Source: Cyclobacteriaceae bacterium (lineage in GTDB: Bacteria; Bacteroidota; Bacteroidia; Cytophagales; Cyclobacteriaceae). From it: a DNA stretch of 64,000 bases. Both the position numbers and the translations under genes were made by a program. The stretch is from assembly GCA_028278225.1 (NCBI GenBank), contig JANQEU010000085.1, positions 1 through 64,000 of the forward strand. Direction: 5' to 3'. The notes under the pieces were generated by a model, which was not told the origin of the DNA, searched no databases, and saw only the letters and a list, made by a program, of their open reading frames with translations. The first letter of the stretch is position 1, and every line of letters begins with the position of its first letter. Of the stretch, positions 46,902-56,586 are shown in pieces.

Positions 46902-48020
46902 TCAATTCATCAATTTCAACACAAACAAACCGTTTTCAATGTCACTGGCATAGATGAAACCAGACTTTGTAAAAGGAAACACACCAAACGCACCAACAAA
47001 TCCGTTGCCATGACCTTCACCGTCATTGATGTTTGTAGAAAACTGGCCAACGAGCTCCGGAACCGTCGGATCCGTCATGTCGTAAACCCTCACCCCCGCT
47101 CCGTAATGGGAAACGTATGCTAATCCATCCTTAATGTAGATGTTGTGAACCCGGTTTTTCGGATCACCTATTTCTCCTACCTTATGTGGATTGACAGGGT
47201 CGCTTATGTCCCAGATGGTGATGTCCGCATGAGTCTGATAAGCCATTTCACCCTCGTCGCAGATATACAGGTATTGACCGTCCTCAGTCGCCCACCCACT
47301 ATGATGATAGTCTATTGCCGGATCATCTACAGTCCCAAGTTTTACCGGGTCACTGCGATCTGCAATGTCATAAATGACCGTCTGGTCGGCATGGAAGTCA
47401 TACAGCCTGTCATTTATCACCGTCACATCATGATTTTCAACAGAACTGTTGTCCTGCCATATTATGTCAGGGGCTGTTGGATCCCGATTGAGATCAAGTA
47501 TGATCACCCCTCCCTGGAGGGTAGCGCTCACATATAAGTAGCCCAGTTCATCAATTGCCGCATTATGTCCGGCAGGAAATTGACCCACAAATACCGGATT
47601 AGACGGATCCCCGATATCGTATATAAAACTTTTTTCAGTCACACTAACCACATCAGGCCCTCCGTTTGCGATATACAGGTAATGATCCCATACTTTCATG
47701 TCAAACCCATTAAGATCCGGAATCTCCGCTGTGAGAGTGGCTTCTCCATCCGACGCTATCTCAAAAATGAAAACACTTCCCTTTTGACCGTTTCTATGGT
47801 AATCGCCGATAACAGCATATTCCTTTCCTGTCACTTTATCTAAATAACCATAAACATCTGTGCCTAAGCCTTCTACGACATCTGCGTGAGAAAGTAATTC
47901 CAGTCCGAAATCGGCAATGTCTGTCTCCGTCTTATCAGGCGATTCCTGGCTACAGCCGGCCAGCCATAATTGTAACAACAGCGCAACAACGGATATAAGA
48001 AAATCTTTTTTTCCAGTCAT
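46902..48020 (-). CDS. LVIVD-repeat lipoprotein
   Basis: The start at 48020 gives a standard lipoprotein signal (MTGKKDFLISVVALLLQLWLAGC, Cys23); an upstream ATG at 48074 adds an unlikely hydrophilic leader. The rest of the 372 aa is a beta-propeller-type array of LVIVD repeats, e.g. IYDIGDPSNPVFVGQFP, IYDIADRSDPVKLG, IWDISDPVNPHKVGEI, VYDMTDPTVPELVG. Such proteins are surface or periplasmic with unknown ligands. The gene ends beside the MITE-like element. Confidence 0.85.
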   Translation of the reverse strand: MTGKKDFLISVVALLLQLWLAGCSQESPDKTETDIADFGLELLSHADVVEGLGTDVYGYLDKVTGKEYAVIGDYHRNGQKGSVFIFEIASDGEATLTAEIPDLNGFDMKVWDHYLYIANGGPDVVSVTEKSFIYDIGDPSNPVFVGQFPAGHNAAIDELGYLYVSATLQGGVIILDLNRDPTAPDIIWQDNSSVENHDVTVINDRLYDFHADQTVIYDIADRSDPVKLGTVDDPAIDYHHSGWATEDGQYLYICDEGEMAYQTHADITIWDISDPVNPHKVGEIGDPKNRVHNIYIKDGLAYVSHYGAGVRVYDMTDPTVPELVGQFSTNINDGEGHGNGFVGAFGVFPFTKSGFIYASDIENGLFVLKLMN

Positions 48021-48087
48021 TTCCAAACAGATATTATCCTTATGACAATGCTGTCTGTCGGGACCCTTATGCAAGAAATTTTAAATA

Positions 48088-48128
48088 AAACATAAAATAT
48101 ATTACCTTAGATGTAAAATATTATGTTT
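48088..48128. promoter_or_regulatory. Palindromic operator candidate in a divergent promoter region
   Basis: AAACATAA (48088-48095) and TTATGTTT (48121-48128) flank an AT-rich core with ATTACCTTAG. The site is 16 nt before the CPBP gene and also lies before the divergent LVIVD gene, and could bind the XRE regulator encoded at the end of the same cassette. Confidence 0.4.
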
Positions 48129-48144
48129 AATATCCCATTTATCA

Positions 48145-48762
48145 ATGATTAATTTATTTGTTTCTTCACTGATTCAGGTGGCTCTTTTTACGCTAATACC
48201 CTTTTTGGTGTTTGTGGTTAAAAGGAAAACAGTAACAGGGTTCATGGACTATATCGGATTGAAAAAAGCCACTAAAAAAGGGATAATTTACGGTATCCTA
48301 TTGTCTTTATTGGTTGCGGTTCCATTTCTGCTGTACGGACTTTTCAATGAAGCCTTTTACAAGATCCTGACTGATACGAAAAGTGTTACAGGCAAGATCA
48401 GAACTATCGAAAGTGACGCCCTGGCCATGGGAACGATCCTGGTAACCGCACTGGTCAAGACCTCCTTATCCGAGGAAATACTTTTCAGAGGTTTCCTGGC
48501 TAAAAGATTAATAGCTGTGACAGGTTTCCAGATGGGAAACATTCTACAGTCCCTGATTTTCGGCATTATCCACACCCTCCTGTTTCTGCAGATCACTGAA
48601 GATATTATGTTTTTGTTACTGATATTTCTTTTCCCGGCGATTGCCGCCTACTGTAAAGCATATATCAATGAAAAATTATCAAACGGAAGCATAATACCTT
48701 CCTGGATCACTCACGGAACCGGCAATCTCATTGCGTATTCCGTCGTGGCATTTTTATTCTGA
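48145..48762 (+). CDS. CPBP-family intramembrane metalloprotease
   Basis: Polytopic 205-aa protein with the complete CPBP motif: SLSEEILFRGFLAKRL (E110, E111, R115), a His in FGIIHTLL (H143) and a later WITHGTGN. It is the first of three + strand genes with a DUF2975-like protein and a small HTH regulator, suggesting a regulated envelope module. Substrate unknown. Confidence 0.85.
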   Translation: MINLFVSSLIQVALFTLIPFLVFVVKRKTVTGFMDYIGLKKATKKGIIYGILLSLLVAVPFLLYGLFNEAFYKILTDTKSVTGKIRTIESDALAMGTILVTALVKTSLSEEILFRGFLAKRLIAVTGFQMGNILQSLIFGIIHTLLFLQITEDIMFLLLIFLFPAIAAYCKAYINEKLSNGSIIPSWITHGTGNLIAYSVVAFLF

Positions 48763-48797
48763 TTACGTTTTTTGATATTTAAGTAAACACCATTCCG

Positions 48798-49355
48798 ATG
48801 AGTAAAAATAAGATCATTCAAGTCTCTATCTGGCTGACAAGATCAGTCATCTTTTTGATCGGATTGGCCTTACTATTGTTTACAGTATTGGTCATCCACT
48901 GGCATTTTGATAAAACCTTTTATCAGCACTGGTATCTCAAAAACGAATTTAACGCTGGATTAGACTCTTTGGCTATCCACATTTCAGGCAAAGAGTCGAT
49001 TGGGATTTCACTAAGTGAACTAAACAATATCATGATGTACTGGCTGCTATTGAGAAATGTGGTCATCATGATCCTGGTGGTTATCATTCTGTTTAAAGTC
49101 GTGAGGTTTCTGAAATCTGTCAGAAAAGTAAAGACATTTTATGATGAGAATATCAGGACATTTCAGGTCATAGCCAGAATTTCTTTTCTGCTTGCAGCTA
49201 TTAGTTTCGTTAATTTCGGAACAGTGGACGGTGTGACCACCACGCATTTCATGCTTCCTTACCGGCCATTATTGTTCGCATTCGGAGCCCTGGTGCTTTC
49301 CGAAGTATTTAAGGAAGGAAAAGCGCTACTGGAAGATTCTAAATCCATAATATGA
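48798..49355 (+). CDS. DUF2975-like membrane protein
   Basis: Four hydrophobic helices are seen at about 12-35, 75-97, 115-137 and 145-170; the second half has RISFLLAAISFVNFGTVDG and RPLLFAFGALVLSEVFKEG, a DUF2975-like ending. In many bacteria this family sits directly before a YozG/HipB-like HTH gene, as here: the stop overlaps the next start by 4 nt. Function unknown; probably the membrane partner of the regulator. Confidence 0.8.
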   Translation: MSKNKIIQVSIWLTRSVIFLIGLALLLFTVLVIHWHFDKTFYQHWYLKNEFNAGLDSLAIHISGKESIGISLSELNNIMMYWLLLRNVVIMILVVIILFKVVRFLKSVRKVKTFYDENIRTFQVIARISFLLAAISFVNFGTVDGVTTTHFMLPYRPLLFAFGALVLSEVFKEGKALLEDSKSII

Positions 49356-49555
49356 AAATAGTTGTAACACTGGATGTTGTGCTGGCTCAGCGTAAAATGA
49401 AGCTTAAAGACCTTTCGGAAGAAATAGGTATTTCCCTGACCAATCTCTCACTACTGAAGACGGGCAAGGCAAAAGGCATCCGCTTCAATACGCTTTCAAA
49501 GATTTGCGATACACTGAACTGCCAGCCGGGAGAGCTTCTACAATTCGAAAGGTAA
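49352..49555 (+). CDS. Small XRE-type HTH regulator (YozG-like)
   Basis: The 67-aa protein is essentially one helix-turn-helix (LAQRKMKLKDLSEEIGISLTNLSLLKTGKAKGIRFNTLSKICDTLNCQPGELLQFE). It overlaps the DUF2975 gene by 4 nt. The small size and pairing match the well-known DUF2975-HTH cassettes. It probably controls its own operon, perhaps through the palindrome at 48088-48128. Confidence 0.85.
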   Translation: MKIVVTLDVVLAQRKMKLKDLSEEIGISLTNLSLLKTGKAKGIRFNTLSKICDTLNCQPGELLQFER

Positions 49556-49720
49556 ATAACCCTGATAATGCATGAGGAAGGTTATGAATGTCCCACGGTC
49601 CAGACTTTTGAGTTCAAAAACCTTCTATTGCAAACCAGGCATAGTGCTGGATGAAACTATCCTCAAGATCTCAAACTATCTAACCAGGGAGATTTAGTCT
49701 TTCTGTTCGGCACTATCCGA

Positions 49721-49834
49721 TTATGGTTTTTTTGGATCATCCACGCATTCCCACTTTCCCTTTCCACCACCCTGATCAAACCATTTCGCTTTTTTACCAT
49801 CCGGGCAATTAGGTTTTTTAGGTCTTTTGGCCAT
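49721..49834 (-). CDS. Small 37-aa Lys/Cys-containing protein
   Basis: From the ATG at 49834 the frame encodes MAKRPKKPNCPDGKKAKW and continues to 37 residues, with two Cys, many Lys and Gly, and a Trp-Glu-Cys near the end. It lies 19 nt after the lipoprotein gene on the same strand. The composition (PNCPDGKKAKW) is unlike random translation, so it may be a real small protein, but there is no known family; longer start at 49903 is less likely because it overlaps the upstream gene. Confidence 0.4.
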   Translation of the reverse strand: MAKRPKKPNCPDGKKAKWFDQGGGKGKWECVDDPKKP

Positions 49835-49853
49835 AATTAATATATGCTTAATT

Positions 49854-50597
49854 CTATTTAATAAAGATCTTAACACTGTCCTGGATTCCGGATTTAGTGC
49901 CATCAGTTTTCAATACTGTGGCAATAATAAATATATACTTTCCATCGGAAGTTAGCCCCGGTGTATAACGAGTCATTACTGTCGATTGACCATCACTCAA
50001 TAAAGTATCAGCACTAAATACACCTTCAAGTGCTGTTGTTTTGTCCAAATCGAAATCTTCAAAAACAACTTTTGTACCTGACGAAACACCATTCCCCGAG
50101 GAATTTTTTAACCTTCCTTCTATTTTAATTTCACCCTCAAAATTATTGGCTACACTAAATGAATCTGCCATCACATCTATGCTACTGACAATCGACGAGT
50201 CAATTGTAAGCATTTCTTCATCCACGTAAAAACCAATGTGGTCTTCCAGATTCACTTCTGCAGTTAAGGTTAATTCTCCGGGAGAGCTAGGCATCTTGAG
50301 TTGAACTTTAGCCAGCAACTCGCCTTTGAATCTCTCAGCCATCTTGGTTATACGTTTCTCTCCATTGTCAAATTGACCAAGGTTTGAAATAAAAATTACT
50401 TCACGCTTTTCAACTGCCGCTTTACTATTGAGTTTCGCAATTGCAGTAATACTACTTGTTCCATCTCCAACAACCTTATCCGCCCCTTCAATGGATAACT
50501 CAAGTATATCAATAGTAGCAATTGGTTCATCATCTTTGCAACTCCACTGAATCACAGCAATGATTATAAACCATATGAATGTTTTGAATGTACTCAT
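49854..50597 (-). CDS. Lipoprotein with Ig-like (Big-type) beta domains
   Basis: A lipoprotein signal ends in VIQWSC (Cys20). The remaining 225 residues form one or two bacterial Ig-like domains (LELSIEGADKVVGDGTSSITAIAKLNSKAAVEKREVIFISNLGQF..., DVMADSFSVANNFEGEIKIEGRLKNSSGNGVSSGTKVVFED), as in invasin/intimin-type Big_1 repeats. It is likely a surface lipoprotein. Its start overlaps the stop of the upstream secreted protein gene by 4 nt. Confidence 0.7.
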   Translation of the reverse strand: MSTFKTFIWFIIIAVIQWSCKDDEPIATIDILELSIEGADKVVGDGTSSITAIAKLNSKAAVEKREVIFISNLGQFDNGEKRITKMAERFKGELLAKVQLKMPSSPGELTLTAEVNLEDHIGFYVDEEMLTIDSSIVSSIDVMADSFSVANNFEGEIKIEGRLKNSSGNGVSSGTKVVFEDFDLDKTTALEGVFSADTLLSDGQSTVMTRYTPGLTSDGKYIFIIATVLKTDGTKSGIQDSVKIFIK

Positions 50598-52123
50598 TTC
50601 AATCCGAATTTATCTGTTATTTTCTTTAATCCTGAGGCGAAATCTGCGTCCAGTGACAACCCGACATAAGGTCGGGGTTCTATATGAAAGTCGGACCTTA
50701 CCGGATTGACATTTTCTTGCTGGAAAAGAACTGTTCCAGCAGATAACGCAAAAGATCTCGAAAGCTTAAAGTTGATACCGGTTAATAGTGAAACTTTATT
50801 ATAGAGATCCTTGAACTCCTCATTTTTAATTTCAATTACCGTTAGCCCAAGGCTAAATGAAAGTCGATGCAAAATACTGTTTCGAAGGTGGTGCAGAGGT
50901 ACATCCTTATCAATTTGCCTCAGGTAAATTGAAGCTCCCGCAAAAGGTCTCACAAAATTGTCATTTGTAGAATTACCATTTGCAAAAATGGAAGCGATAC
51001 CTATTTCAGGAATAATATGTCTTGTTCCCTTTGTTTTCAAATTAAATACTTCATTATCAGCAGTTAACCAATTCGTATATCTGATATTTTTCTCTTCGTC
51101 GATTGCCTTAATTATGTCATTGTAATTAGTCGATATCAGGTCGAGGTTATCATCAATTTTGCCTGCTATTTTGGTTATGTCATCTAAAACACCATTAACA
51201 ATTGCTGCGTATGAATCGTCTCTTAAATGAATCAATCTTACCTGTGAAATCAGATCTTGAAAGAACTTCCTGGAAATCTTGAGATTTTCCATTCGTTTGT
51301 TGAATTGGTGAAATTCTTTTCCTTTGGCTGTTTTGTAATCATTTGTTGAAAGAAATCCCTTTTGTATTTCTTCAAGCGACCCATTTTGGAAAATATTCCA
51401 CATTTTCAACAGGTCCTTCGTTTCCAATTTCCATTTGAGTGCCAGCGTATCCACTCTTTGAAAGTTGGCCTTGTTAAAATTGACTGGTGTGTGAGATGTG
51501 GCAGTTTCGATATTATCGAAGTTGGATTTTATAGCTCCATCAAAAAACTTTGCATATTCTGTAAAATAATTTCCAAACCACGGCGTAGATGGACTTGCCC
51601 CAAAAGCAGTTTTATCATATTCATAAAGAACTGGTTCCAGTTTGATCAGTAATTGCTCCAATTCATCCTTTGCCTCGGGGAGTTTGTTTTGTCTTATGAT
51701 TTCTGACACTTTCATGAGCCCTTCCAGGGCATCTCCCCGGAACTTATGTCTCAATCGTATTTCAATATAAGAGTTAGGCCGCAGAGGAGGCATAAATATA
51801 TTAATGACCTTGTCGTTTCTTTGGAAATCTGCATTTTCAAGATATTTGTTGGATCCGTCAATTGTAAACATTCCAAATAACACATCCTTTTTATACCCAA
51901 CTTCTCCTTTGGAAACATACAGTCGCCAGATATCCACACTTACTACGGATTTATCTTTATCTGGAATTTGAATGATAAATGGTCGATCAAATGGTATCTC
52001 GCCTTTTATGGATTGGGTCACCGAATCTATTTTGAAAACCTGTCCAACGGCTACGGAAGAGATCAGGATGAAAAATAAAAAATATGAAATTGACCAAACA
52101 CATTTTCGATTTCCTTTTATCAT
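50594..52123 (-). CDS. Secreted protein of unknown function
   Basis: The start at 52123 gives a clean signal peptide (MIKGNRKCVWSISYFLFFILISSVAVGQ) and 509 aa; an upstream ATG at 52174 would add a poor leader. The first ~110 residues are beta-rich, the middle (about 110-350) is helical, and the last ~140 residues show strands typical of a small outer-membrane barrel (GASIYLRQ, LSFSLGLTVIEI, LSAGTVLFQ, YVGLSLDADFASG). No domain recognised. Coupled by a 4-nt overlap to the Ig-like lipoprotein. Confidence 0.65.
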   Translation of the reverse strand: MIKGNRKCVWSISYFLFFILISSVAVGQVFKIDSVTQSIKGEIPFDRPFIIQIPDKDKSVVSVDIWRLYVSKGEVGYKKDVLFGMFTIDGSNKYLENADFQRNDKVINIFMPPLRPNSYIEIRLRHKFRGDALEGLMKVSEIIRQNKLPEAKDELEQLLIKLEPVLYEYDKTAFGASPSTPWFGNYFTEYAKFFDGAIKSNFDNIETATSHTPVNFNKANFQRVDTLALKWKLETKDLLKMWNIFQNGSLEEIQKGFLSTNDYKTAKGKEFHQFNKRMENLKISRKFFQDLISQVRLIHLRDDSYAAIVNGVLDDITKIAGKIDDNLDLISTNYNDIIKAIDEEKNIRYTNWLTADNEVFNLKTKGTRHIIPEIGIASIFANGNSTNDNFVRPFAGASIYLRQIDKDVPLHHLRNSILHRLSFSLGLTVIEIKNEEFKDLYNKVSLLTGINFKLSRSFALSAGTVLFQQENVNPVRSDFHIEPRPYVGLSLDADFASGLKKITDKFGLK

Positions 52124-52379
52124 AGTGTCGATGGTTAATCTACACATACGTTCCGGAAGTACAATAATTGACATTTCTTATTCAGTATGATTTTAAGATT
52201 GAAATTTAGACTATTGATCCTCATGGATCAATACCAATTTTTAAGTATTTTTTACTTGACGGTATGAATGAAAGTTAATTTACTTGCATTCCAGGCGACT
52301 TTTGGTTCTTAAGATGACATTTATGTCAAATTTTCAAAATTTGAGATAGGAAATTGTTAACTGAGTAAATTTTAAGAGA

Positions 52380-54281
52380 TTATTTTGTCAGGTCTGCAAT
52401 AACCTCACAATAATATTTGTAATCTGTACTACCGAGTGTTCTTCTCGCTTTATCACGATCAGCGGTTAAGGCATCATTGAGTTCCTTTACGGCATCCTCT
52501 ACGTGAGAGCAGTTTTTCTTAACTTGTCTCTTATCAAAATTTATGTAATTAGACTCAGTCCTTTTTGGCATTGCCAACGCCACTTTGGCATGATGATTGA
52601 CTCGTAATGTCCGGAATTTATCGACAACATATTCGAGGATACCATTGCCTCCGGACAGATGTTCGGAGCGGCTTCCATCAAAGGCCATAATTCTTCCAAT
52701 ATCATTGCTGAAAAAATCCTGAGCAATGAGCTCTTCATCGTGATTGTTAGGAGGAAGCACTCTCAGAAAAAGTTTATTGGACAAGATATCATCGTCCTCA
52801 AGATGTATGGCTGACTGAATTATGTAGTCACCTGGATCACTAATTAACCAGCCTTGTTTACTTGCAGCCACAAAAACCGACCCCCTTAAAGAAGTATTAG
52901 GCTCCATAACGATTGATTCAGCTTCATAGCATTCATGATAGTAATTCTGGTATTGTTTGACATGTCCTCCGATTCGTTTAACAATCGTAGTCACATTCCG
53001 GCATGACAATATGTGTTCTCCATCTACTTTTTCAAGGCTGACCTGATCTGCCAATACCATTGGCCTGTTGGAAACATTTTTTAATTCCATCTCCAGCATC
53101 ACAGGCTCAAGAAATTCAAATTCGTTGTCTACCTGATCCGTGAATATCCTGAATCCCAAATCAGGTTTGTGGCCCTTTTCGGGTACCGAAAATCCATGGT
53201 TGTCATACCATGCCATACCTCCCATCCTGACATACTCTTCAGGTGCATGCCGGATAAAAGCCAATTCCGAATCAAGAAATCTATACTCGAAGCTTTTGAA
53301 GAATTTTTCATATCTGCCATTAACTTTCCACGGATAATTCATAAAACTCCTGGCTTCAGAATTATTGATTAGTTCCCTCCAGGGATTACCTCCATCTTTA
53401 TTCCATGAATGCTCCAAATTAAAAGCATGACCAATCTCATGAACAGCAACGAAAAAATTTAAACGTCTCTCCCAGGCATCCGCTTCCCCATCTGTTGGAG
53501 GTTTGACATTCTTAATTGATTCACTGAAGACGGCTGCTCCCTGTCTCTGTATTGAATCATCGGAATCAAACATAATACCTTTGAGTCCGCTATCCTTGTG
53601 CTTTTTTGCAAAAAAAAGCCAAACGGCCCATTGGGGCTCTAATTTATACCTGCTCCAATAGTCCTGCATCACATCATGAAGCTCAGTATTATTCCATGTT
53701 GGTCCTTTTCCTCCTTCCGGAAATTTTACCAAATCGTTGTTAGATATTTTGACTGAATATCCGGCTCTTTCATACACGTCACGGATGGTCAGAATCTCAT
53801 TTTTGAGATGAAAAGGTCTGTCCGAATGTGTACTCGTGTCAAATTCCGTAATTGGAACTGTTCCTTCCTCATGGTCAAATTCAAATTCTACTGATCTGAA
53901 AGTATCAGAGATACGTCTATATTTTTTTATAATCTGAAATAAATGTGACTTAAATCTGATATCGATTATGTCCGTCTGTGGAAAACTGATCTCCAGAAGG
54001 TGGTATTTGAAATTCCATCGAGGTTCCACTTCTCCCTCATATATATCCCCTCTCTTTATCAAATCGGCAATCCAATGGACCCTCGTTGTAATTCCATCAG
54101 AGATCGTCCCACTAACTTTATTGAGTGGAAAAAAGCCATCGATATCCAATCGTATTATTTCAGTCTGATTGGTATCAATAATTTCGTAAGTTCCGCTTTT
54201 CATCGTGGTATTGATTGTGGTTGACTTACTCACATTAGAATACGTGGACCCGGGAACATAGATCATCCTCCAAGCCGGCAA
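52380..54281 (-). CDS. Metzincin-type zinc metalloprotease-like protein
   Basis: The protein contains VAVHEIGHAFNLEH (H281, E282, H285, H291), the HExxHxxxxxH zinc site of metzincins, followed by SFMNYP (M314), which fits the Met-turn. The C-terminal ~250 residues look like beta-domains. No signal peptide is seen. The start at 54281 overlaps the response regulator gene by 47 nt; Met27 at 54203 avoids this and gives 607 aa, so I regard 54203 as equally likely. It is the last gene after a kinase and a response regulator, which suggests two-component control or a shared operon. Confidence 0.7.
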   Translation of the reverse strand: MPAWRMIYVPGSTYSNVSKSTTINTTMKSGTYEIIDTNQTEIIRLDIDGFFPLNKVSGTISDGITTRVHWIADLIKRGDIYEGEVEPRWNFKYHLLEISFPQTDIIDIRFKSHLFQIIKKYRRISDTFRSVEFEFDHEEGTVPITEFDTSTHSDRPFHLKNEILTIRDVYERAGYSVKISNNDLVKFPEGGKGPTWNNTELHDVMQDYWSRYKLEPQWAVWLFFAKKHKDSGLKGIMFDSDDSIQRQGAAVFSESIKNVKPPTDGEADAWERRLNFFVAVHEIGHAFNLEHSWNKDGGNPWRELINNSEARSFMNYPWKVNGRYEKFFKSFEYRFLDSELAFIRHAPEEYVRMGGMAWYDNHGFSVPEKGHKPDLGFRIFTDQVDNEFEFLEPVMLEMELKNVSNRPMVLADQVSLEKVDGEHILSCRNVTTIVKRIGGHVKQYQNYYHECYEAESIVMEPNTSLRGSVFVAASKQGWLISDPGDYIIQSAIHLEDDDILSNKLFLRVLPPNNHDEELIAQDFFSNDIGRIMAFDGSRSEHLSGGNGILEYVVDKFRTLRVNHHAKVALAMPKRTESNYINFDKRQVKKNCSHVEDAVKELNDALTADRDKARRTLGSTDYKYYCEVIADLTK

Positions 54282-54783
54282 TTCGATTAAGGTCTTTGAA
54301 GTATTCTTTGGCGAAAAAAGTGTGGATCAATCTTTTTCGTTCACTTTTCTTGAAAATATCTGTCATACTGGAATATTTTAGAATGTCATTGTTTCGTACC
54401 CGGGTTCCTTTTCTAAAATCATTAAAACTCCTTTCAATGACTTTTTTCAAACTATGTTCGTCAAAAGGTTTGGTGATGACTGCGGCCGGATTTATTGCAC
54501 TGATTCGTTGAATGGATTTTTCATCGCTAAATGATGTAAAAAAGATGATTGCGCATTTATATTTTCTGGAAATATATCTCGCAAGTTCGATCCCGTCAAC
54601 AGGTCCGCTTAACCGGATATCGACAATCACAATGTCTACAGGGTATTTTTCTAATATGTCTAAAGCCGACACGCCATCCGACTCCTGCCCGACAACTTCA
54701 TATCCAAACAATATTGCAAGTTCTTTCAACTCCTCATTGACTATCCATTCGTCTTCAACAATCAGGATTCTGATCTTTTCCAT
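54235..54783 (-). CDS. Response regulator with receiver domain only
   Basis: Residues 1-125 are a receiver domain (ILIVEDEW acid pair, phosphorylation site D55 in IVIVDIRLSG, conserved Lys in VITKPFDEHSLKK). The last ~55 residues (KKSERKRLIHTFFAKEYFKDLNRIAGLEDDLCSRVHVF) do not form a known DNA-binding domain. It is separated from the upstream kinase by only 3 nt, so the two form a two-component pair. Output may be through protein contact. Confidence 0.8.
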   Translation of the reverse strand: MEKIRILIVEDEWIVNEELKELAILFGYEVVGQESDGVSALDILEKYPVDIVIVDIRLSGPVDGIELARYISRKYKCAIIFFTSFSDEKSIQRISAINPAAVITKPFDEHSLKKVIERSFNDFRKGTRVRNNDILKYSSMTDIFKKSERKRLIHTFFAKEYFKDLNRIAGLEDDLCSRVHVF

Positions 54784-54786
54784 ATC

Positions 54787-56586
54787 TCACACCAATTGAA
54801 ACCTAATGTGGCAATGCAATCCATTGTCATTTTCAATGTCAATAGTACCACCTAACTGTCTAACGAGCAGATGGACTAATTTCATCCCAAAGGATGTGGC
54901 ATTTTCGACATTAAAGTCATGGGGAAGGCCGTGACCATTATCCTCAATATGTAAGCTAAACTCATTGGGATCTTCATGGATTAGTCTTAATCCCAGAATA
55001 GGTTCCTTAATATCCTTAAAGGCATATTTGAAGGCATTGCTTACCAGTTCATTTATGATAAGGCCCAGCGGAAGTGAAGTATCCGCATCAAATATGTCTT
55101 CAGGGGCCTCTATCAGGATTTTAGTCTTTCCTTGAAATCCATAAGATTGGGTTAGTTCATCAACAAGACTTGAAATATATTCTCGAATGTTAAGACTGGT
55201 CACTTCCTCATTTTGATACAGCTTTTGGTGGATCAATGACATGGCCCTGATCCTGCCTTTGCCTTCGGAAACTGCCTTTTTGGCTGCTTCATCCTCCAGC
55301 TTCATGGATTGAAGCCCAAGCAAACTCGAAATTACCTGCAGGTTATTTTTCACTCTGTGATGTAACTCACGCATCAGGGTTTCGATTTTCCGGTTTTTCT
55401 TTTGAATGTTACTGAAAGCATAAACAAGTACAGCAGATAAGATCAATAAACAGATAACAGAAATACCCACAATCCAAAGGATCCTGTTTTGATTGGTAAT
55501 TCTGTCTTTTTGCAATTGGATCTCATTTTCTTTTTTGTCGACTTCATATTTTTGGGCCAACTCATTAACATGAATATTATTCTCCTCAATAAAGAGTTGA
55601 AAGGTTGGGCCCATGGTGTTTTTTAGCTTGAAATATGCAGAGTCCCATTGCTTGGTGTTTTCATAGTATTCCAGGGACAAGGTCCAATGGTAATTTAGAT
55701 CTGTAAGTGTGATATCGTACTTGAACTGATTTCGCCGCGCCAGGTCCAAATATTCTTTTGCCAGATCAAACTCACCTTGTTTACTTTTAATGCCTGCGAG
55801 CTGGATATATGAATTAAACAATTCATACCGCAGATAAGGATGATTCTTCGCATACTGTATAGCTTCTAAAAATGAAATTTCAGCAACTTCAAATTGGTCA
55901 TATGCCTTGTGAAATGATCCCTTTTGGTACTGGTAAAAAGCTAAAATTTGCTCAGTAAGATCATATGTTTCAAAAAACCTGCTGGCATCTTCATATCCGC
56001 TTTTGTAGACAAATTCCAATGTATCCGAAGGTGGAAGCCGGCCATTATACTTCATCTTATAAATGTGATACCAGGCCATTTTTGCTTTTGAATCTTTTGC
56101 CAACGTCCTGGCGCGGTAAAGATGTCTGGCAAAATCATTGCCTAAGAGCAGTGTCTTGCTATAAATATTCAGGATTGCCATTGAGTTTATGAATGCTAAA
56201 TCCGAATCCCCCTCCGGTATCAGATCTATGCTATTGAGAAAGTATTTTAGAGCAGATCCACGATCTCCATAGAACATGAAAAATGAACCTTTAAGTATCA
56301 ATTTCAGAGGATCGACTGTGCCGTCACTTATAAGTGCAGCCAGGGAAGAGTCAGCTTTGAAATTGCCGCCACTATTTTTCCAGACTTCTATGAGTTGACC
56401 TAAAGATTCAGTCTTGGAATTGACAGGAAGTCTGTCTAAATAATAGTGGGCACTGTCAAATTCAAGGAGTATAATTTTCTCATGAACTTTCTCCTGGCTG
56501 TACAACCTGAAAGCACAAATCAAAAACAGTAAAACGCATGCAGTCCCCTTCAAGAGAATTTTATCATGGCAAACCCAATTGGACAA
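54787..56586 (-). CDS. HisKA_2 sensor histidine kinase with TPR-like sensor
   Basis: After an N-terminal hydrophobic signal (about 12-30), ~320 residues form TPR-like helices, then one membrane helix (about 368-392; ILWIVGISVICLLILSAVLVYAF). The kinase part has MRELHHRVKNNLQVISSLL (His near 407-408) of the HisKA_2 family, an ATPase domain with LIINELVSNAFKYAF and HIEDNGHGLP. This is a typical Bacteroidota hybrid-free kinase sensing a periplasmic cue. Its start overlaps the upstream gene by 37 nt. Confidence 0.85.
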   Translation of the reverse strand: MSNWVCHDKILLKGTACVLLFLICAFRLYSQEKVHEKIILLEFDSAHYYLDRLPVNSKTESLGQLIEVWKNSGGNFKADSSLAALISDGTVDPLKLILKGSFFMFYGDRGSALKYFLNSIDLIPEGDSDLAFINSMAILNIYSKTLLLGNDFARHLYRARTLAKDSKAKMAWYHIYKMKYNGRLPPSDTLEFVYKSGYEDASRFFETYDLTEQILAFYQYQKGSFHKAYDQFEVAEISFLEAIQYAKNHPYLRYELFNSYIQLAGIKSKQGEFDLAKEYLDLARRNQFKYDITLTDLNYHWTLSLEYYENTKQWDSAYFKLKNTMGPTFQLFIEENNIHVNELAQKYEVDKKENEIQLQKDRITNQNRILWIVGISVICLLILSAVLVYAFSNIQKKNRKIETLMRELHHRVKNNLQVISSLLGLQSMKLEDEAAKKAVSEGKGRIRAMSLIHQKLYQNEEVTSLNIREYISSLVDELTQSYGFQGKTKILIEAPEDIFDADTSLPLGLIINELVSNAFKYAFKDIKEPILGLRLIHEDPNEFSLHIEDNGHGLPHDFNVENATSFGMKLVHLLVRQLGGTIDIENDNGLHCHIRFQLV

